A stretch of DNA of 64,000 bases from Glutamicibacter nicotianae (GCF_006539525.1 NZ_BJNE01000011.1:51131-115130); one strand, 5' to 3'. Shown: positions 1 to 9,028, numbered from the stretch's first letter. Notes: generated by a model from the letters alone, not told the origin. A program made the numbers and translations.

Positions 1-379
1 CATCTAGCTTCTCCAGGCCATGGCTGGCCAGGGTCGCGGTGACCGGTATGGACTGCTGTTCCGCTGCGGGGGCGATAGCCGGCTGCGCCGCTTGCCTGCG
101 GACCAGGTTCAACCGCAAGCGTTCCTTTGCACCCAGGCCCATGCGCCGGGCTCCTGCATTCAAGCCCCACGCGCTGAGTGCTCGAAGCGCGGCCCCGGCT
201 AATGCCAGGACCAGCAACTGCGGTTCATTGGCGCCCCCCGCGGCCATGGTGGCGATCCATTGGCCCAGGGCGTAGGCGACGAGGACCAGCCCCGCGACCT
301 TGAGCGCTGAGTACAGCGCCAAGACCAGGAATTGTCGTGGCGTGATCAGTTCACGCGGCAGGAATCGCGGGGTTGGCAT
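1..379 (-). CDS. cydD: CydD-like ABC exporter subunit (N-terminal part)
   Basis: This gene runs off the left edge, so only about 126 N-terminal residues are visible. They begin MPTPRFLPRELITPRQF and contain a hydrophobic segment, then an Arg/Leu-rich stretch and TLASHGLEKL, which fits the first membrane helices and cytoplasmic loop of the CydD half of the CydDC thiol (glutathione/cysteine) exporter needed to assemble cytochrome bd. The start ATG lies 26 nt after the cydB stop on the same strand, so it is the third gene of a cydABD operon. The nucleotide-binding domain is outside the window. It could also be a fused CydDC protein; the visible part cannot decide this. Confidence 0.7.
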   Translation of the reverse strand, partial: MPTPRFLPRELITPRQFLVLALYSALKVAGLVLVAYALGQWIATMAAGGANEPQLLVLALAGAALRALSAWGLNAGARRMGLGAKERLRLNLVRRQAAQPAIAPAAEQQSIPVTATLASHGLEKLD

Positions 380-405
380 TGCTACTCTTTCCGTCGAAAA
401 CGCAG

Positions 406-1431
406 TTACTTGATGATCGAGACGACACGATGGGTGTCGGGAATATGCTCTTCGCGCAAGCGCTTGCGGAATACCCAGTAGCTCCACGCCTGGTAGGCCA
501 GGACCATCGGCACGCCAAAGGCAGCGACGATGCTCATGAGCTTCAAGGTGTAGGCCGTGCTTGACGCGTTGGCCACGGTGAGATCGAAGGCCGGGTCAAT
601 GGTCGACGGCAGCACCACCGGGTAAGCGGCGGTGAAGATCGCGGCAACTCCGGCCAACAGGGTGACTCCCAGCGCGATGAAGGAAACTCCTTCGCGTCCA
701 GCGCGTCCGCTGATCATCGATGCAGCCAGGGCGATGACCGCCAGGCCCATCACTGCCCATGCGATGCCGGAGTCGTTATCCAGCAGCACCAGCAGTGCCC
801 ACGCAACCAGGGGCAGGATTGCTACCGGCAGCCAGCGGCCTACGAGCTTGCCTGCTTCGTGGCGGACCGCACCGTCGGTTTTCAACCGCAGGAAAGCCAA
901 TGCATGGATCCAGCAGAACGCCACCACCGCTACGCCACCGAGAATGGCATGCCAATTCAGCCAGGCGAAGGCTCCGCCGATCCGGTCCCCGTTCTCATTC
1001 AAGGGCAACCCCAAGGTGGTCAACGCCAGCATGGCTCCGACGCCGAAGGCAGCGACCAACGATCCGAGGCCCAAGGCCAGATCCCATGCTTTCCGGGTTG
1101 CGGCGGTGATCGCCTTGCCCCGGTATTCGATGGCCACAGCACGGAAGATCAATGCCACCAGGACAATGGTCAACGGAATGTAGAGTGCCGAGAACAGCGA
1201 GGCGTACCAGTGCGGGAAGGCGGCGAAGGTCGCGCCACCGGCGGTCAGCAGCCACACTTCGTTGCCGTCCCAGACCGGGCCAATGGTATTCAGCAAGAGG
1301 CGCTTGCGTTTCTCAGTGGAACGTCCAAGCCCGATGAGCATGCCGACCCCGAGGTCGAAGCCTTCAAGGAAGAGATAGCCGCACCAGAGCAGCGCTATCA
1401 CAACGAACCAAAGTGTTGGAAGCCAATCCAT
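406..1431 (-). CDS. cydB: Cytochrome bd ubiquinol/menaquinol oxidase subunit II
   Basis: A 341-residue polytopic membrane protein. It begins MDWLPTLWFVVIALLW and has the CydB N-terminal features: a first helix, the FDLGVGML motif, and then the conserved GPVWDGNEVWLL segment near residue 50. About eight or nine hydrophobic segments follow. CydB pairs with CydA to form the high-affinity bd-type quinol oxidase, which reduces oxygen to water without proton pumping. Length is normal for the family. It lies 24 nt downstream of cydA and upstream of cydD, so the three are probably co-transcribed from the promoter before cydA. Confidence 0.96.
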   Translation of the reverse strand: MDWLPTLWFVVIALLWCGYLFLEGFDLGVGMLIGLGRSTEKRKRLLLNTIGPVWDGNEVWLLTAGGATFAAFPHWYASLFSALYIPLTIVLVALIFRAVAIEYRGKAITAATRKAWDLALGLGSLVAAFGVGAMLALTTLGLPLNENGDRIGGAFAWLNWHAILGGVAVVAFCWIHALAFLRLKTDGAVRHEAGKLVGRWLPVAILPLVAWALLVLLDNDSGIAWAVMGLAVIALAASMISGRAGREGVSFIALGVTLLAGVAAIFTAAYPVVLPSTIDPAFDLTVANASSTAYTLKLMSIVAAFGVPMVLAYQAWSYWVFRKRLREEHIPDTHRVVSIIK

Positions 1432-1455
1432 TGAAATTCTCCTTCGTCCGTTCCG

Positions 1456-3054
1456 CTAGTAGGCGAATGCCAGTACGTCGTCATCATCGTTGTCAGGCCC
1501 CTTAGGGCCTCCGGATGACGAATGATCTGCCGCTTCGAGCTCCGGCATTGCCGATGCCACGCCGCCTCGGATGTAGCGAGTGAGCAGGACCAGTTCCACA
1601 ACCAGCAGCACGCCATAGATTGCAGTGAGCGAGATCAGCGAGAACAGCATTTCTCCTGCAGTGACGGTCGGAGAGACCGAGGCCGCGGTATACATGAACA
1701 CCTGGTCCACCCCGCCCATCTGCGGGTTAGGCGCAACGGTGAACGGCTGCCTGCCCATTTCGGTGAAAATCCAGCCAGTGGCGTTGGCGCCGAAGGGTGC
1801 GGCGATGCCCAATACCGCCAGTCTCGAAAGCCATTTGCTTTCCGGGACGGTGCCCTTGCGGGTGATCCACAGCGCGACACCGGCTGCCAGTGCCGAGAGT
1901 CCGCCCAGAGTGATCATCAAGCGGAAGCCCCAGTAGGTCACTTCCATCACGGGCAGGTAGTTGATTTCCTGGCCCGCGTACTGGCCGAAGGACTCATCGC
2001 TTGGATAGTACTTGCCGTATTTTTCCTGGTATTCCGGAATCAGGGTATTCACGCCCTTGATTTCGGTGGTGAAATCTCCGTTGGCCAGGTACGAGAGAAT
2101 GCCCGGAATTTCGAAGACAGCTACGACGTTGTCGCAGTTGGTTGCGCCTTGGGCGGTGATATCGCCCAACGACAGCACGGAGAAGCCGGTACCATCATGG
2201 CAAGCTGCCTCTGCCGCTGCCATTTTCATCGGCTGCTGTTCGAACATCAGCTTTGCTTGCTCGTGCCCGCTCAGAGCAACACCGAGAAAGGCGACCATGG
2301 CTACCGAAGCACCGATGCGCAGTGACTTAATCCAGACCTGGTAGTCGGTCTTGTCGCGGTTCTTGCCGCGGTTTGGGTCTTCACCCACGACTACATATCC
2401 GTTGGCATCCACGGTGTCGATGCCTTCCTTGCGGCGGCGGTAGAGGTGGAACCAGGAGATGCCCAGCAAGAAGCCGCCGGCAACGGCGAAGGCGCCGAAG
2501 ATGGTGTGCGGGAAGGTCACGAGCGCAGTGTTGTTGGTGAACACCGCCCATGCGTCGGTCATCACGGCACGGCCGTCAACTAATTTCGTTCCGACCGGGT
2601 GCTGCATCCACGAGTTCGCAACGAGGATGAAGTAGGCCGAAAGGATCGTCGCCAAGGAAGCGCACCAGATCGTTGCCAGGTGGACACGCTTGGGTAGCTT
2701 CTTCCAGCCGAAGATCCAGAGCCCCAGGAAGGTGGATTCCACGAAGAAAGCCAGCAGGGCTTCCATGGCCAACGGCGCACCGAAAACGTCGCCAACATAG
2801 CGGCTGTATTCGCTCCAGGCCATGCCGAATTGGAACTCTTGGACGATGCCCGTGGCAACGCCCATGATGAAGTTGATGAGGAAAAGCTTTCCCCAGAATT
2901 TTGTCATTCGCAGCCAGTGTTCGTTGCCGGTGCGATGCCACATGGTTTGCAATGTGGCCACGGTCAAGCCCAGTCCAATGGTCAGGGGCACCATCAAGAA
3001 GTGGTAGACCGTCGTAATGCCGAATTGCCAGCGGGCAATCTCTAGAGCATCCAT
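1456..3054 (-). CDS. cydA: Cytochrome bd oxidase subunit I
   Basis: This 532-residue protein is the haem-carrying subunit of cytochrome bd oxidase. His18 in YHFLMVPLT is the conserved N-terminal haem ligand, FEQQPMKMAAAEA is the quinol-loop motif, FRLM holds the expected methionine ligand, and GWIFTEMGRQPF (about 427-438) is the conserved GRQP motif. The quinol loop is short. The C-terminal tail is acidic (DNDDDD). The start ATG has a GAGGAA ribosome binding site. Upstream lie palindromes that probably bind the BlaI-type repressor encoded divergently. The enzyme works at low oxygen or when the cytochrome c branch is blocked. Confidence 0.97.
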   Translation of the reverse strand: MDALEIARWQFGITTVYHFLMVPLTIGLGLTVATLQTMWHRTGNEHWLRMTKFWGKLFLINFIMGVATGIVQEFQFGMAWSEYSRYVGDVFGAPLAMEALLAFFVESTFLGLWIFGWKKLPKRVHLATIWCASLATILSAYFILVANSWMQHPVGTKLVDGRAVMTDAWAVFTNNTALVTFPHTIFGAFAVAGGFLLGISWFHLYRRRKEGIDTVDANGYVVVGEDPNRGKNRDKTDYQVWIKSLRIGASVAMVAFLGVALSGHEQAKLMFEQQPMKMAAAEAACHDGTGFSVLSLGDITAQGATNCDNVVAVFEIPGILSYLANGDFTTEIKGVNTLIPEYQEKYGKYYPSDESFGQYAGQEINYLPVMEVTYWGFRLMITLGGLSALAAGVALWITRKGTVPESKWLSRLAVLGIAAPFGANATGWIFTEMGRQPFTVAPNPQMGGVDQVFMYTAASVSPTVTAGEMLFSLISLTAIYGVLLVVELVLLTRYIRGGVASAMPELEAADHSSSGGPKGPDNDDDDVLAFAY

Positions 3055-3090
3055 GGATTCCTCAACTATCGTGGGATGGAATGTAAACCG

Positions 3091-3113
3091 CTTTTCTACG
3101 TTTCGTAGAAAAG
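3091..3113. promoter_or_regulatory. Operator palindrome O1 (cydA leader)
   Basis: Perfect inverted repeat of two 10-bp arms (CTTTTCTACG / CGTAGAAAAG) around TTT. The core TTTCTACG-TTT-CGTAGAAA has the same 8-3-8 layout as two more sites in this intergenic region. It lies about 40 bp before the cydA start, just downstream of the proposed cydA promoter. The adjacent BlaI-family gene makes it a likely repressor site; binding is inferred. Confidence 0.7.
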
Positions 3114-3125
3114 ACCTCCAAGGAC

Positions 3126-3155
3126 AGAATAGATGATTTCGACAGCTTGTAGAAA
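3126..3155 (-). promoter_or_regulatory. Possible cydA promoter with operator O2
   Basis: O2 (3137-3155) reads TTTCGACA-GCT-TGTAGAAA, the same 8-3-8 palindrome with one mismatch between the arms. On the minus strand it lies immediately upstream of a TATTCT hexamer (3126-3131) that could be the cydA -10 element, so bound protein would cover the -35 to -10 interval. The -35 match itself is weak. Confidence 0.5.
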
Positions 3156-3333
3156 TCGACGGGATTAGCAGGTTTCGCCGGCTGCAAATTTCAACACCGC
3201 GGGCGCGAGCGCAAATACTAAGCCTATTGACAGGGTTGTGTCTACGGCTCTTAAAAAACCCAAGTCAACAAGTTTCACCCGGGACATTCGCATAACGCGC
3301 AGCGAAACTGCTAAAGCCTGTACTCACCCATCT

Positions 3334-3375
3334 CTTTTACGCTCCGTAGAAATATTTTGGAAAGATGGCTACAAT
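3334..3375 (+). promoter_or_regulatory. blaI promoter with operator O3
   Basis: O3 (3334-3352) reads CTTTTACG-CTC-CGTAGAAA; the right arm is identical to O1 and the left arm differs at two positions. Its right edge is TAGAAA (3347-3352), a 4/6 match to a -35 element, followed after 17 bp by TACAAT (3370-3375), a good -10. A repressor on O3 would therefore block this promoter, which implies autoregulation of the blaI-M56 pair. The rest of 3055-3453 holds no gene that I can support. Confidence 0.6.
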
Positions 3376-3453
3376 TAAGAGCCCAAGCAGTCTGCATGCT
3401 CTCGCTGAGTGCAAGCAACCGCGTTAGAACTAATGCAAGTGAGGTACGACCTA

Positions 3454-3825
3454 GTGGCCAGCCTTGGCGATCTGGAACGCTCCGTCATGGATCTTCTGTG
3501 GGATTCCGCAGAACCACTCACCGCGAATGACCTTCGTGATGATTTGGCGGCGCTTGGCACCGACGCGAAAGAACTCGCAGTAACGACGGTGCTGACCGTG
3601 CTAGCACGTCTCGAGAAGAAGGGTCTGGTGGAGCGCGAGCGCACTACCCGCCCTCACCGATACGCAGCTTCATCCTCCCGTGAGGATCACACCGTTGGAC
3701 TGCTCAACGACGCACTGGGCACCGCCCAGGACCGTGAAGCAGTCTTGGCACGATTCATTGGAGGCATCTCCCCCGACGAAGCAGCTTCCCTGCGTGCTAT
3801 CTTGGACTCAGTAAAGTCCGCATAA
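3454..3825 (+). CDS. blaI: BlaI/MecI/CopY-family transcriptional repressor
   Basis: A 123-residue winged-helix protein. I chose the GTG start that gives VASLGDLERSVMDLLWD, because that is where family members begin and a GAGGT ribosome binding site lies 8 nt before it; a GTG 45 nt upstream would add 15 unconserved residues. The winged helix covers about residues 5-75 (TTVLTVLARLEKKGLVERER is the recognition/wing region) and a C-terminal dimerisation helix ends the protein. BlaI proteins bind as dimers to palindromes and are removed by cleavage after signalling from an M56 peptidase, which is exactly the next gene. Its position next to cydABD points to respiratory rather than beta-lactam control; no beta-lactamase is seen nearby. 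Confidence 0.92.
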   Translation: MASLGDLERSVMDLLWDSAEPLTANDLRDDLAALGTDAKELAVTTVLTVLARLEKKGLVERERTTRPHRYAASSSREDHTVGLLNDALGTAQDREAVLARFIGGISPDEAASLRAILDSVKSA

Positions 3826-3848
3826 TTTAGATGAACTTCGGGGACTGA

Positions 3849-4811
3849 GTGCTTCTCACCTCATATTTCCTAGCGGCGTTGGCTATCGCATTGGCGTGGC
3901 CGACGCCGTTGGCTTTATCCAAGGCGAATTGGACCGCGCGCTCACCAGTGCAAGCGGTACTCCTGTGGCAAGCCATTGCTTTAGGCGGTGGCCTTTCCAT
4001 GATCGGCTCAATGCTTGTCTGGGGCTTGGACCCACTGGGCGATGATCTGATCTCCGCGCTGCATGGTGGATGGCTCCTACTGACAGGAGACACGAGTGTG
4101 CCCTACCCCGGCATCGTGCACCTCTTCGCCTTGAGCACAGCTCTGCTCTTCGGTTTCCACCTGGTATTGACCCTCATGCGCGCTGCTTGGCGCACCTCCC
4201 GCCAACGAGCCAAGCACCGACAGCTACTTCGCCTGTTGAGCAACCCCTCGCAGACGAGCGCGAACACCTTGGTGATCGATCATGATATGCCCGTGGCATA
4301 CTGCGTGCCCGGCATCTCGCAGTCGGTGACCGTGCTGTCACGGGGATTGCTCACCCAGCTTTCGGCTCAAGAGCAGCAGGCGGTCATCGCCCATGAACGC
4401 TCCCATTTGGATCAACGGCATGATTTGCTAATCCTGGCCTTCACGGCCTGGCACGAAGCGTTGCCCTGGCTGCCGACCTCACGGCTTGGACTCGATGCAG
4501 TGCGCCAACTGATCGAAATGCTGGCCGACGACAAAGCGCTGGAAAAGGCCAATCGGCAGACGCTGCTCAAAGCCATCGTCACTGTGGCCACCGCAGCGAC
4601 CATGGATGACCGCTCGTCAACGCCTCATGCCTCTAGCGCCGGTCTGGTTGGCATGCCCGATGGCGAAGTATCATCCCGCAGGCTCAAGCGCTTGCTCTCC
4701 CCGCAAGATCCGCTGAGCCGCCCGCAACGGGCACTGGTGCTGCTGAGCACCATCATGCTGATGGTCTGCCCGACAGTTCTGCTCATAGCGCCACGGCTGC
4801 TGGACTGGTAG
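3849..4811 (+). CDS. M56 (BlaR1/MecR1-type) membrane metallopeptidase
   Basis: A 320-residue protein starting with GTG, 23 nt after blaI. Hydrophobic segments are seen near residues 1-20, 35-58, 88-110 and 295-315. Between the last two is the peptidase part with the zinc motif HERSH (182-186) and a downstream E-M-L-A-D-D (223-228) that would supply the third ligand. Unlike BlaR1 it has no C-terminal penicillin-binding sensor domain; the protein stops after the last membrane helix, so what activates it is unknown. By analogy with BlaR1-BlaI it should trigger loss of the repressor encoded upstream. It is convergent with the parE-like gene. Confidence 0.88.
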   Translation: MLLTSYFLAALAIALAWPTPLALSKANWTARSPVQAVLLWQAIALGGGLSMIGSMLVWGLDPLGDDLISALHGGWLLLTGDTSVPYPGIVHLFALSTALLFGFHLVLTLMRAAWRTSRQRAKHRQLLRLLSNPSQTSANTLVIDHDMPVAYCVPGISQSVTVLSRGLLTQLSAQEQQAVIAHERSHLDQRHDLLILAFTAWHEALPWLPTSRLGLDAVRQLIEMLADDKALEKANRQTLLKAIVTVATAATMDDRSSTPHASSAGLVGMPDGEVSSRRLKRLLSPQDPLSRPQRALVLLSTIMLMVCPTVLLIAPRLLDW

Positions 4812-4826
4812 CACCCGCTCGATCCC

Positions 4827-4875
4827 ATGCAACGACGTCCTTGAACCCCAGTGGAGCTCAAGGACGTCGTTGCAT
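4827..4875. terminator. Bidirectional terminator hairpin
   Basis: Perfect 18-bp inverted repeat (4827-4844 with 4858-4875) around a 13-nt loop, between the convergent M56 peptidase and parE-like genes. There is no clear T-run on either side. Confidence 0.7.
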
Positions 4876-4883
4876 CTGCGGTT

Positions 4884-7016
4884 CTAAACGTCGATGCGTT
4901 CCCGTTCAAGATCGTCGGCGCCGTCGATGATGAACTTCTTGCGCGGTGCCACATCCGAGCCCATCAGCAGGTCGAAGACTTCTTCGGCTGCCTGCGCATG
5001 CTCGATGCCAACACGGCGCAGCATGCGATGGCGTGGATCCATGGTGGTTTCAGCCAGCTGGTCTGCATCCATCTCGCCCAGGCCCTTATAGCGCTGGATC
5101 GGCTCCTTGTAGCGTCGGCCTTCCTTCTCCAAGCTGGCCAGCAGCTTGGTCATTTCCGTCTCAGAGTAGGTGTAGATGACTTCGTTCTGCTTGGCGCCCG
5201 GATTAATTACCTCGATGCGGTGCAACGGCGGGACCGCCGCATAGACGCGACCGTGCTCAATCATCGGACGCATATAGCGATAGAACAGCGTCAGCAGCAG
5301 GGTGCGAATGTGCGCACCGTCAACGTCAGCATCGGTCATCAGGATAATCTTGCCGTATCGCGCTTGCTCGATGTCGAAGCTGCGGCCCGAACCAGCACCT
5401 ATCACCTGGATCATCGCTGCGCACTCAGCATTGGAGAGCATGTCCGAGATCGACGCCTTTTGCACATTGAGGATCTTGCCACGAATCGGCAACAACGCCT
5501 GGTACTCGCTGGAGCGTGCAAGTCGGGCAGTGCCCAATGCGCTGTCGCCCTCGACGATGAACAGTTCGGATTTGCCGACTTCCTTGCTCCGGCAATCAAG
5601 CAGTTTGGTTGGCAGCGACGAGGATTCCAAAGCCGTCTTGCGACGCTGGGTTTCCTTATGCATGCGTGCCGACACACGAGACTTCATCTCGTTGACGACC
5701 TTCTCCATCAGCGTGGAGGCTTCAGCCTTTTCGTTGCGTTTGCTGGAGCCCAGACGATCATTGAGCGCCTTTTCCAGCACCTTGGAAACAATCTGGCGCA
5801 CTTGTGGGGTGCCCAAAATTTCCTTGGTCTGGCCCTCGAACTGGGGCTCGGCCAATCGGACGGTCAGCACGGCAGTCAGGCCGGCCAGAACGTCGTCCTT
5901 TTCCAGCTTGTCCTTCTGGCCGAACTTGAGCTTGCGCGCGTTGGCCTCGATATTCTTGCGGAAGGACTTGAGCAGGGCCTGCTCGAAGCCTGCGGTATGC
6001 GTACCGCCCTTGGGTGTCGCAATAATATTGACGAAGCTGCGCAGCGTGGTTTCGTAGCCGATCCCCCAGCGGACCGCCACGTCCACTTCGCAGACACGCT
6101 GCACATCTTCAATATGGCTGCGGCCGTTGCTGTCGATGACCGGAACCTTTTCATGGAAGGAACCGCTGCCGTGGAAGCGCCAGATGTCGGTAACCGGTGA
6201 ATCGCTGCTCAGGTAGTCAACGAATTCGCTAATGCCGCCGTCGTGCTGGAACACTTCCTCATGAGGTCCGTCTGCGCCCGGAGTGTCCGGCAGTCCGCGT
6301 TCATCACGCAGGGTGATGCGCAGCCCCGGGACCAGGAAGGAGGTTTGGCGGGCGCGATCCTGCAATTCCTTATAGGAGAATTTCGCATCCGGGGTGAAGA
6401 TATGGCTGTCGGCCCAGTATCGAATGCGCGTTCCGGTTACGCCGCGTTTGGCTTTGCCGATAATTCCCGGAGGCGTTGCGGTCTCATGGGCCTTGAACGC
6501 CGCATCGGCTTTCTTGCGTCCCTTATCGGTAAATTTGCCTGGTTCGCCACGACGGAACTGCAAGCCGTAGGTTTTGCCGCCGCGGTCAACTTCCACGTCC
6601 AAGCGGGCCGACAGAGCATTTACTACTGAGGCACCCACGCCGTGCAGGCCGCCGGATGCGCTGTAGGAGCCACCGCCGAACTTGCCACCGGCGTGCAGTT
6701 TGGTGAAGACGACTTCCAAACCGCTCAGCCCAGTCTTGGGTTCAACATCCACGGGGATGCCACGGCCATCGTCTTGGACTTCGACCGAGCCGTCAGAGTG
6801 CAAGATGACATCAATGGCCTGCCCAAACCCGCCTAACGCCTCGTCAACAGAGTTATCGATGATCTCCCAGAGGCAATGCATCAAGCCACGGGAGTCGGTG
6901 GAGCCGATGTACATGCCTGGTCGCTTACGAACTGCTTCCAGGCCTTCCAATACGGAAAGGTGCCGGGCACTGTAATTGTCGGATGAAGCCACTGAGCTGT
7001 TGTCTCCTACTTGCAT
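4884..7016 (-). CDS. parE: Type IIA DNA topoisomerase subunit B (ParE/GyrB-like)
   Basis: A 710-residue ATPase subunit of a type II topoisomerase. The GHKL ATPase motifs are EIIDNSVDEAL, DDGRGIPVD and GLHGVGASVVNALS in the first 150 residues; then the transducer domain; then the Toprim region with FIVEGDSALGTA, PIRGKILNV and DADVDGAHIR; and a C-terminal QRYKGLGEMDADQL motif. Actinobacteria usually encode gyrB beside dnaN-recF and gyrA, and a second gene of this type near the principal sigma factor, normally called topoisomerase IV subunit B. The EGDSALG variant instead of EGDSAGG fits this second copy. No subunit A gene is next to it, so the partner must be encoded elsewhere. Confidence 0.88.
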   Translation of the reverse strand: MQVGDNSSVASSDNYSARHLSVLEGLEAVRKRPGMYIGSTDSRGLMHCLWEIIDNSVDEALGGFGQAIDVILHSDGSVEVQDDGRGIPVDVEPKTGLSGLEVVFTKLHAGGKFGGGSYSASGGLHGVGASVVNALSARLDVEVDRGGKTYGLQFRRGEPGKFTDKGRKKADAAFKAHETATPPGIIGKAKRGVTGTRIRYWADSHIFTPDAKFSYKELQDRARQTSFLVPGLRITLRDERGLPDTPGADGPHEEVFQHDGGISEFVDYLSSDSPVTDIWRFHGSGSFHEKVPVIDSNGRSHIEDVQRVCEVDVAVRWGIGYETTLRSFVNIIATPKGGTHTAGFEQALLKSFRKNIEANARKLKFGQKDKLEKDDVLAGLTAVLTVRLAEPQFEGQTKEILGTPQVRQIVSKVLEKALNDRLGSSKRNEKAEASTLMEKVVNEMKSRVSARMHKETQRRKTALESSSLPTKLLDCRSKEVGKSELFIVEGDSALGTARLARSSEYQALLPIRGKILNVQKASISDMLSNAECAAMIQVIGAGSGRSFDIEQARYGKIILMTDADVDGAHIRTLLLTLFYRYMRPMIEHGRVYAAVPPLHRIEVINPGAKQNEVIYTYSETEMTKLLASLEKEGRRYKEPIQRYKGLGEMDADQLAETTMDPRHRMLRRVGIEHAQAAEEVFDLLMGSDVAPRKKFIIDGADDLERERIDV

Positions 7017-7213
7017 GAGAAAGTACGTCTTGCTTCATATTCTAATCGTTAATGTGTTCGAATACCCGCTATTTTCCGGTGCTGGCGGGCACGCCGGGCA
7101 GGTATGAGCTTATCCACATGCGCTACGCGGTGAGCGAAAGAACAGCCAATTCGGGATAAAGTCGGGATCCAAGCTGGTTGTATAGAGTAACCATCAACTT
7201 TAGGAGGCTGGCA

Positions 7214-7438
7214 ATGACTACTACGACCGCTAGTCGTGAACTTAACGCCCTCGACCGGTGCGACCGTTGCGGCGCACAGGCCTACGTGCGAGCCGTGCTG
7301 GCTTCGACCGGCGGTGAGCTGCTTTTCTGCGCTCACCATAGCCGCGATGTAGAACAAAAACTGCGTCCGCAGACTTCCCTCTGGCAGGACGAGTCCTCGC
7401 GGCTCTACGAAAAGCCCAAGGTAGACGCCAACGACTAA
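7214..7438 (+). CDS. DUF7455 small zinc-ribbon-like protein
   Basis: A 74-residue protein of unknown function. The start at 7214 is set by a strong TAGGAGG ribosome binding site; an upstream in-frame GTG-type start has none. It carries Cys16-x2-Cys19 and, 20 residues later, Cys39-x-His41-His42, which could hold a zinc ion. Proteins of this family are found beside the principal sigma factor in many actinobacteria, as here, where the two genes converge. No function should be assigned beyond probable metal binding. Confidence 0.85.
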   Translation: MTTTTASRELNALDRCDRCGAQAYVRAVLASTGGELLFCAHHSRDVEQKLRPQTSLWQDESSRLYEKPKVDAND

Positions 7439-7460
7439 TCTCGTGGCCAACTGCTGATCA

Positions 7461-7491
7461 AAGAAGGCGACCCGCTTTGGGTCGCCTTCTT
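7461..7491 (+). terminator. Terminator of the DUF7455 gene
   Basis: Perfect 13-bp stem (AAGAAGGCGACCC with its complement) and GCTTT loop, followed by CTTGCATT. It starts 22 nt after the stop codon. Confidence 0.8.
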
Positions 7492-7513
7492 CTTGCATTA
7501 ATGGCAATAAAGA

Positions 7514-7552
7514 ATGTGGCCAGCAGTTCATTGCATGAACTGCTGGCCACAT
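7514..7552 (-). terminator. Terminator of the sigma factor gene
   Basis: Perfect 17-bp stem (7514-7530 with 7536-7552) around TTGCA. In the minus direction it is followed by TCTTTATT, and it begins 10 nt after the sigma factor stop codon. Confidence 0.82.
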
Positions 7553-7562
7553 CCTCAGTTTC

Positions 7563-8774
7563 TTAGTCCAGGTAGTCGCGCAGCACCTGGGAACGCGATG
7601 GGTGACGCAGCTTCGACATCGTCTTGGATTCGATCTGGCGAATGCGCTCGCGGGTCACCCCGTAGACCTTGCCGATTTCGTCCAGCGTCTTAGGCTGGCC
7701 ATCGGTCAGGCCGAAACGCATTGCCACGACGCCTGCTTCGCGCTCCGAAAGCGTGTCGAGCACCGAATGCAGCTGTTCCTGCAACAGGGTGAAGGACACT
7801 GCATCGGCTGGCACAACGGCTTCCGAGTCTTCGATCAGGTCACCGAATTCGGAGTCGCCGTCTTCGCCCAGTGGGGTATGCAGGGAAATCGGCTCACGAC
7901 CGTATTTCTGGACCTCGACGACCTTCTCAGGAGTCATGTCCAATTCCTTGGCCAACTCTTCTGGGGTCGGTTCGCGACCGAGATCCTGAAGCATCTGGCG
8001 CTGGACACGCGCCAGCTTGTTGATGACTTCAACCATGTGCACAGGAATACGAATGGTACGCGCCTGGTCCGCCATGGCACGGGTGATTGCCTGGCGAATC
8101 CACCAAGTGGCATAGGTCGAGAACTTGAAACCCTTGGTGTAGTCGAACTTCTCCACCGCACGGATCAGGCCCAAGTTGCCTTCCTGGATCAGGTCCAGGA
8201 AGAGCATGCCGCGGCCGGTGTAGCGCTTGGCCAGGGAAACTACCAGGCGAAGGTTTGCTTCCAGCAGGTGGTTCTTGGCAATCTTGCCATCGTGGATGAT
8301 CTGCTCGTAGTCCCAGCGCAGACGCTGATCCATGGAGCCATCGTCCTTCTCCAGCTTGTCAGCTGCGAACAGGCCAGCTTCAATGCGCAGAGCCAAGTCG
8401 ACTTCTTGCTCGGCGTTCAGCAGGGCAACCTTGCCAATCTGCTTCAGGTAGTCCTTGACCGGGTCAGCGGTCGCGCCGGCCACCATGACCTGCTGCTGCG
8501 GAGCGTCGTCATCACCGGTTGAAAGTGTGAAGCCCTTTGATTCATCGTCGGACTTCGCATCCTTCGAATCGGTGCCTGGCTCAGCATCGTCATCGGCGTC
8601 AGCCAACGCTCCGGTTGATTCGTCTTGCGCTGCGGTTTCGGCAGCGACCTTTTTAGTCCGAGGCTTGGCCTTGGTAGCGCGCTTCTTCGCTGCAGGGGTG
8701 GCTGATTCGGCCTCAGCCGCGTCGACCTCGGCCTCAGTTGCTATGCGATTAGCGTTCGTCTCAGAAGATGACAC
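7563..8774 (-). CDS. sigA: Principal RNA polymerase sigma factor (sigma-70 group 1)
   Basis: A 403-residue housekeeping sigma factor. An Ala/Lys/Asp-rich, poorly conserved N-terminal extension of about 100 residues leads into region 1.2 ([21 protein letters not shown]), region 2 ([44 protein letters not shown]), region 3 and region 4 ([18 protein letters not shown]). Together these recognise the -10 and -35 elements. The start is GTG with AAAGG before it. Actinobacterial names for this gene include rpoD, hrdB and sigA. Its own terminator lies 10 nt downstream. Confidence 0.96.
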   Translation of the reverse strand: MSSSETNANRIATEAEVDAAEAESATPAAKKRATKAKPRTKKVAAETAAQDESTGALADADDDAEPGTDSKDAKSDDESKGFTLSTGDDDAPQQQVMVAGATADPVKDYLKQIGKVALLNAEQEVDLALRIEAGLFAADKLEKDDGSMDQRLRWDYEQIIHDGKIAKNHLLEANLRLVVSLAKRYTGRGMLFLDLIQEGNLGLIRAVEKFDYTKGFKFSTYATWWIRQAITRAMADQARTIRIPVHMVEVINKLARVQRQMLQDLGREPTPEELAKELDMTPEKVVEVQKYGREPISLHTPLGEDGDSEFGDLIEDSEAVVPADAVSFTLLQEQLHSVLDTLSEREAGVVAMRFGLTDGQPKTLDEIGKVYGVTRERIRQIESKTMSKLRHPSRSQVLRDYLD

Positions 8775-9028
8775 GAATAACCTTTCTAACGATGCGTTCC
8801 GGATGCACCTGCCGGTAACACCACTATGACCCTGTCAAGTCCGATAGTGCTCAGTCGCTGACTAAACACCTAGGGCTGGCACATTGGTATCAACGCATCA
8901 AGCCCGCCTAATGTTCCCGAAATCCACAGATTTCAAGACCTAGGCAATTCGAACCTAACCGGGTCTGTTGTCCCATTATCCATGAATTAGCATCAGGACA
9001 CCACTTGAGACACTCCGGCCTCCGTTGC

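Noticed and set aside
3227..3255. TTGACA followed by a GTCTACG half-site in the cydA-blaI gap
   Set aside because: No convincing -10 element at the right spacing and only half of the operator palindrome is present.
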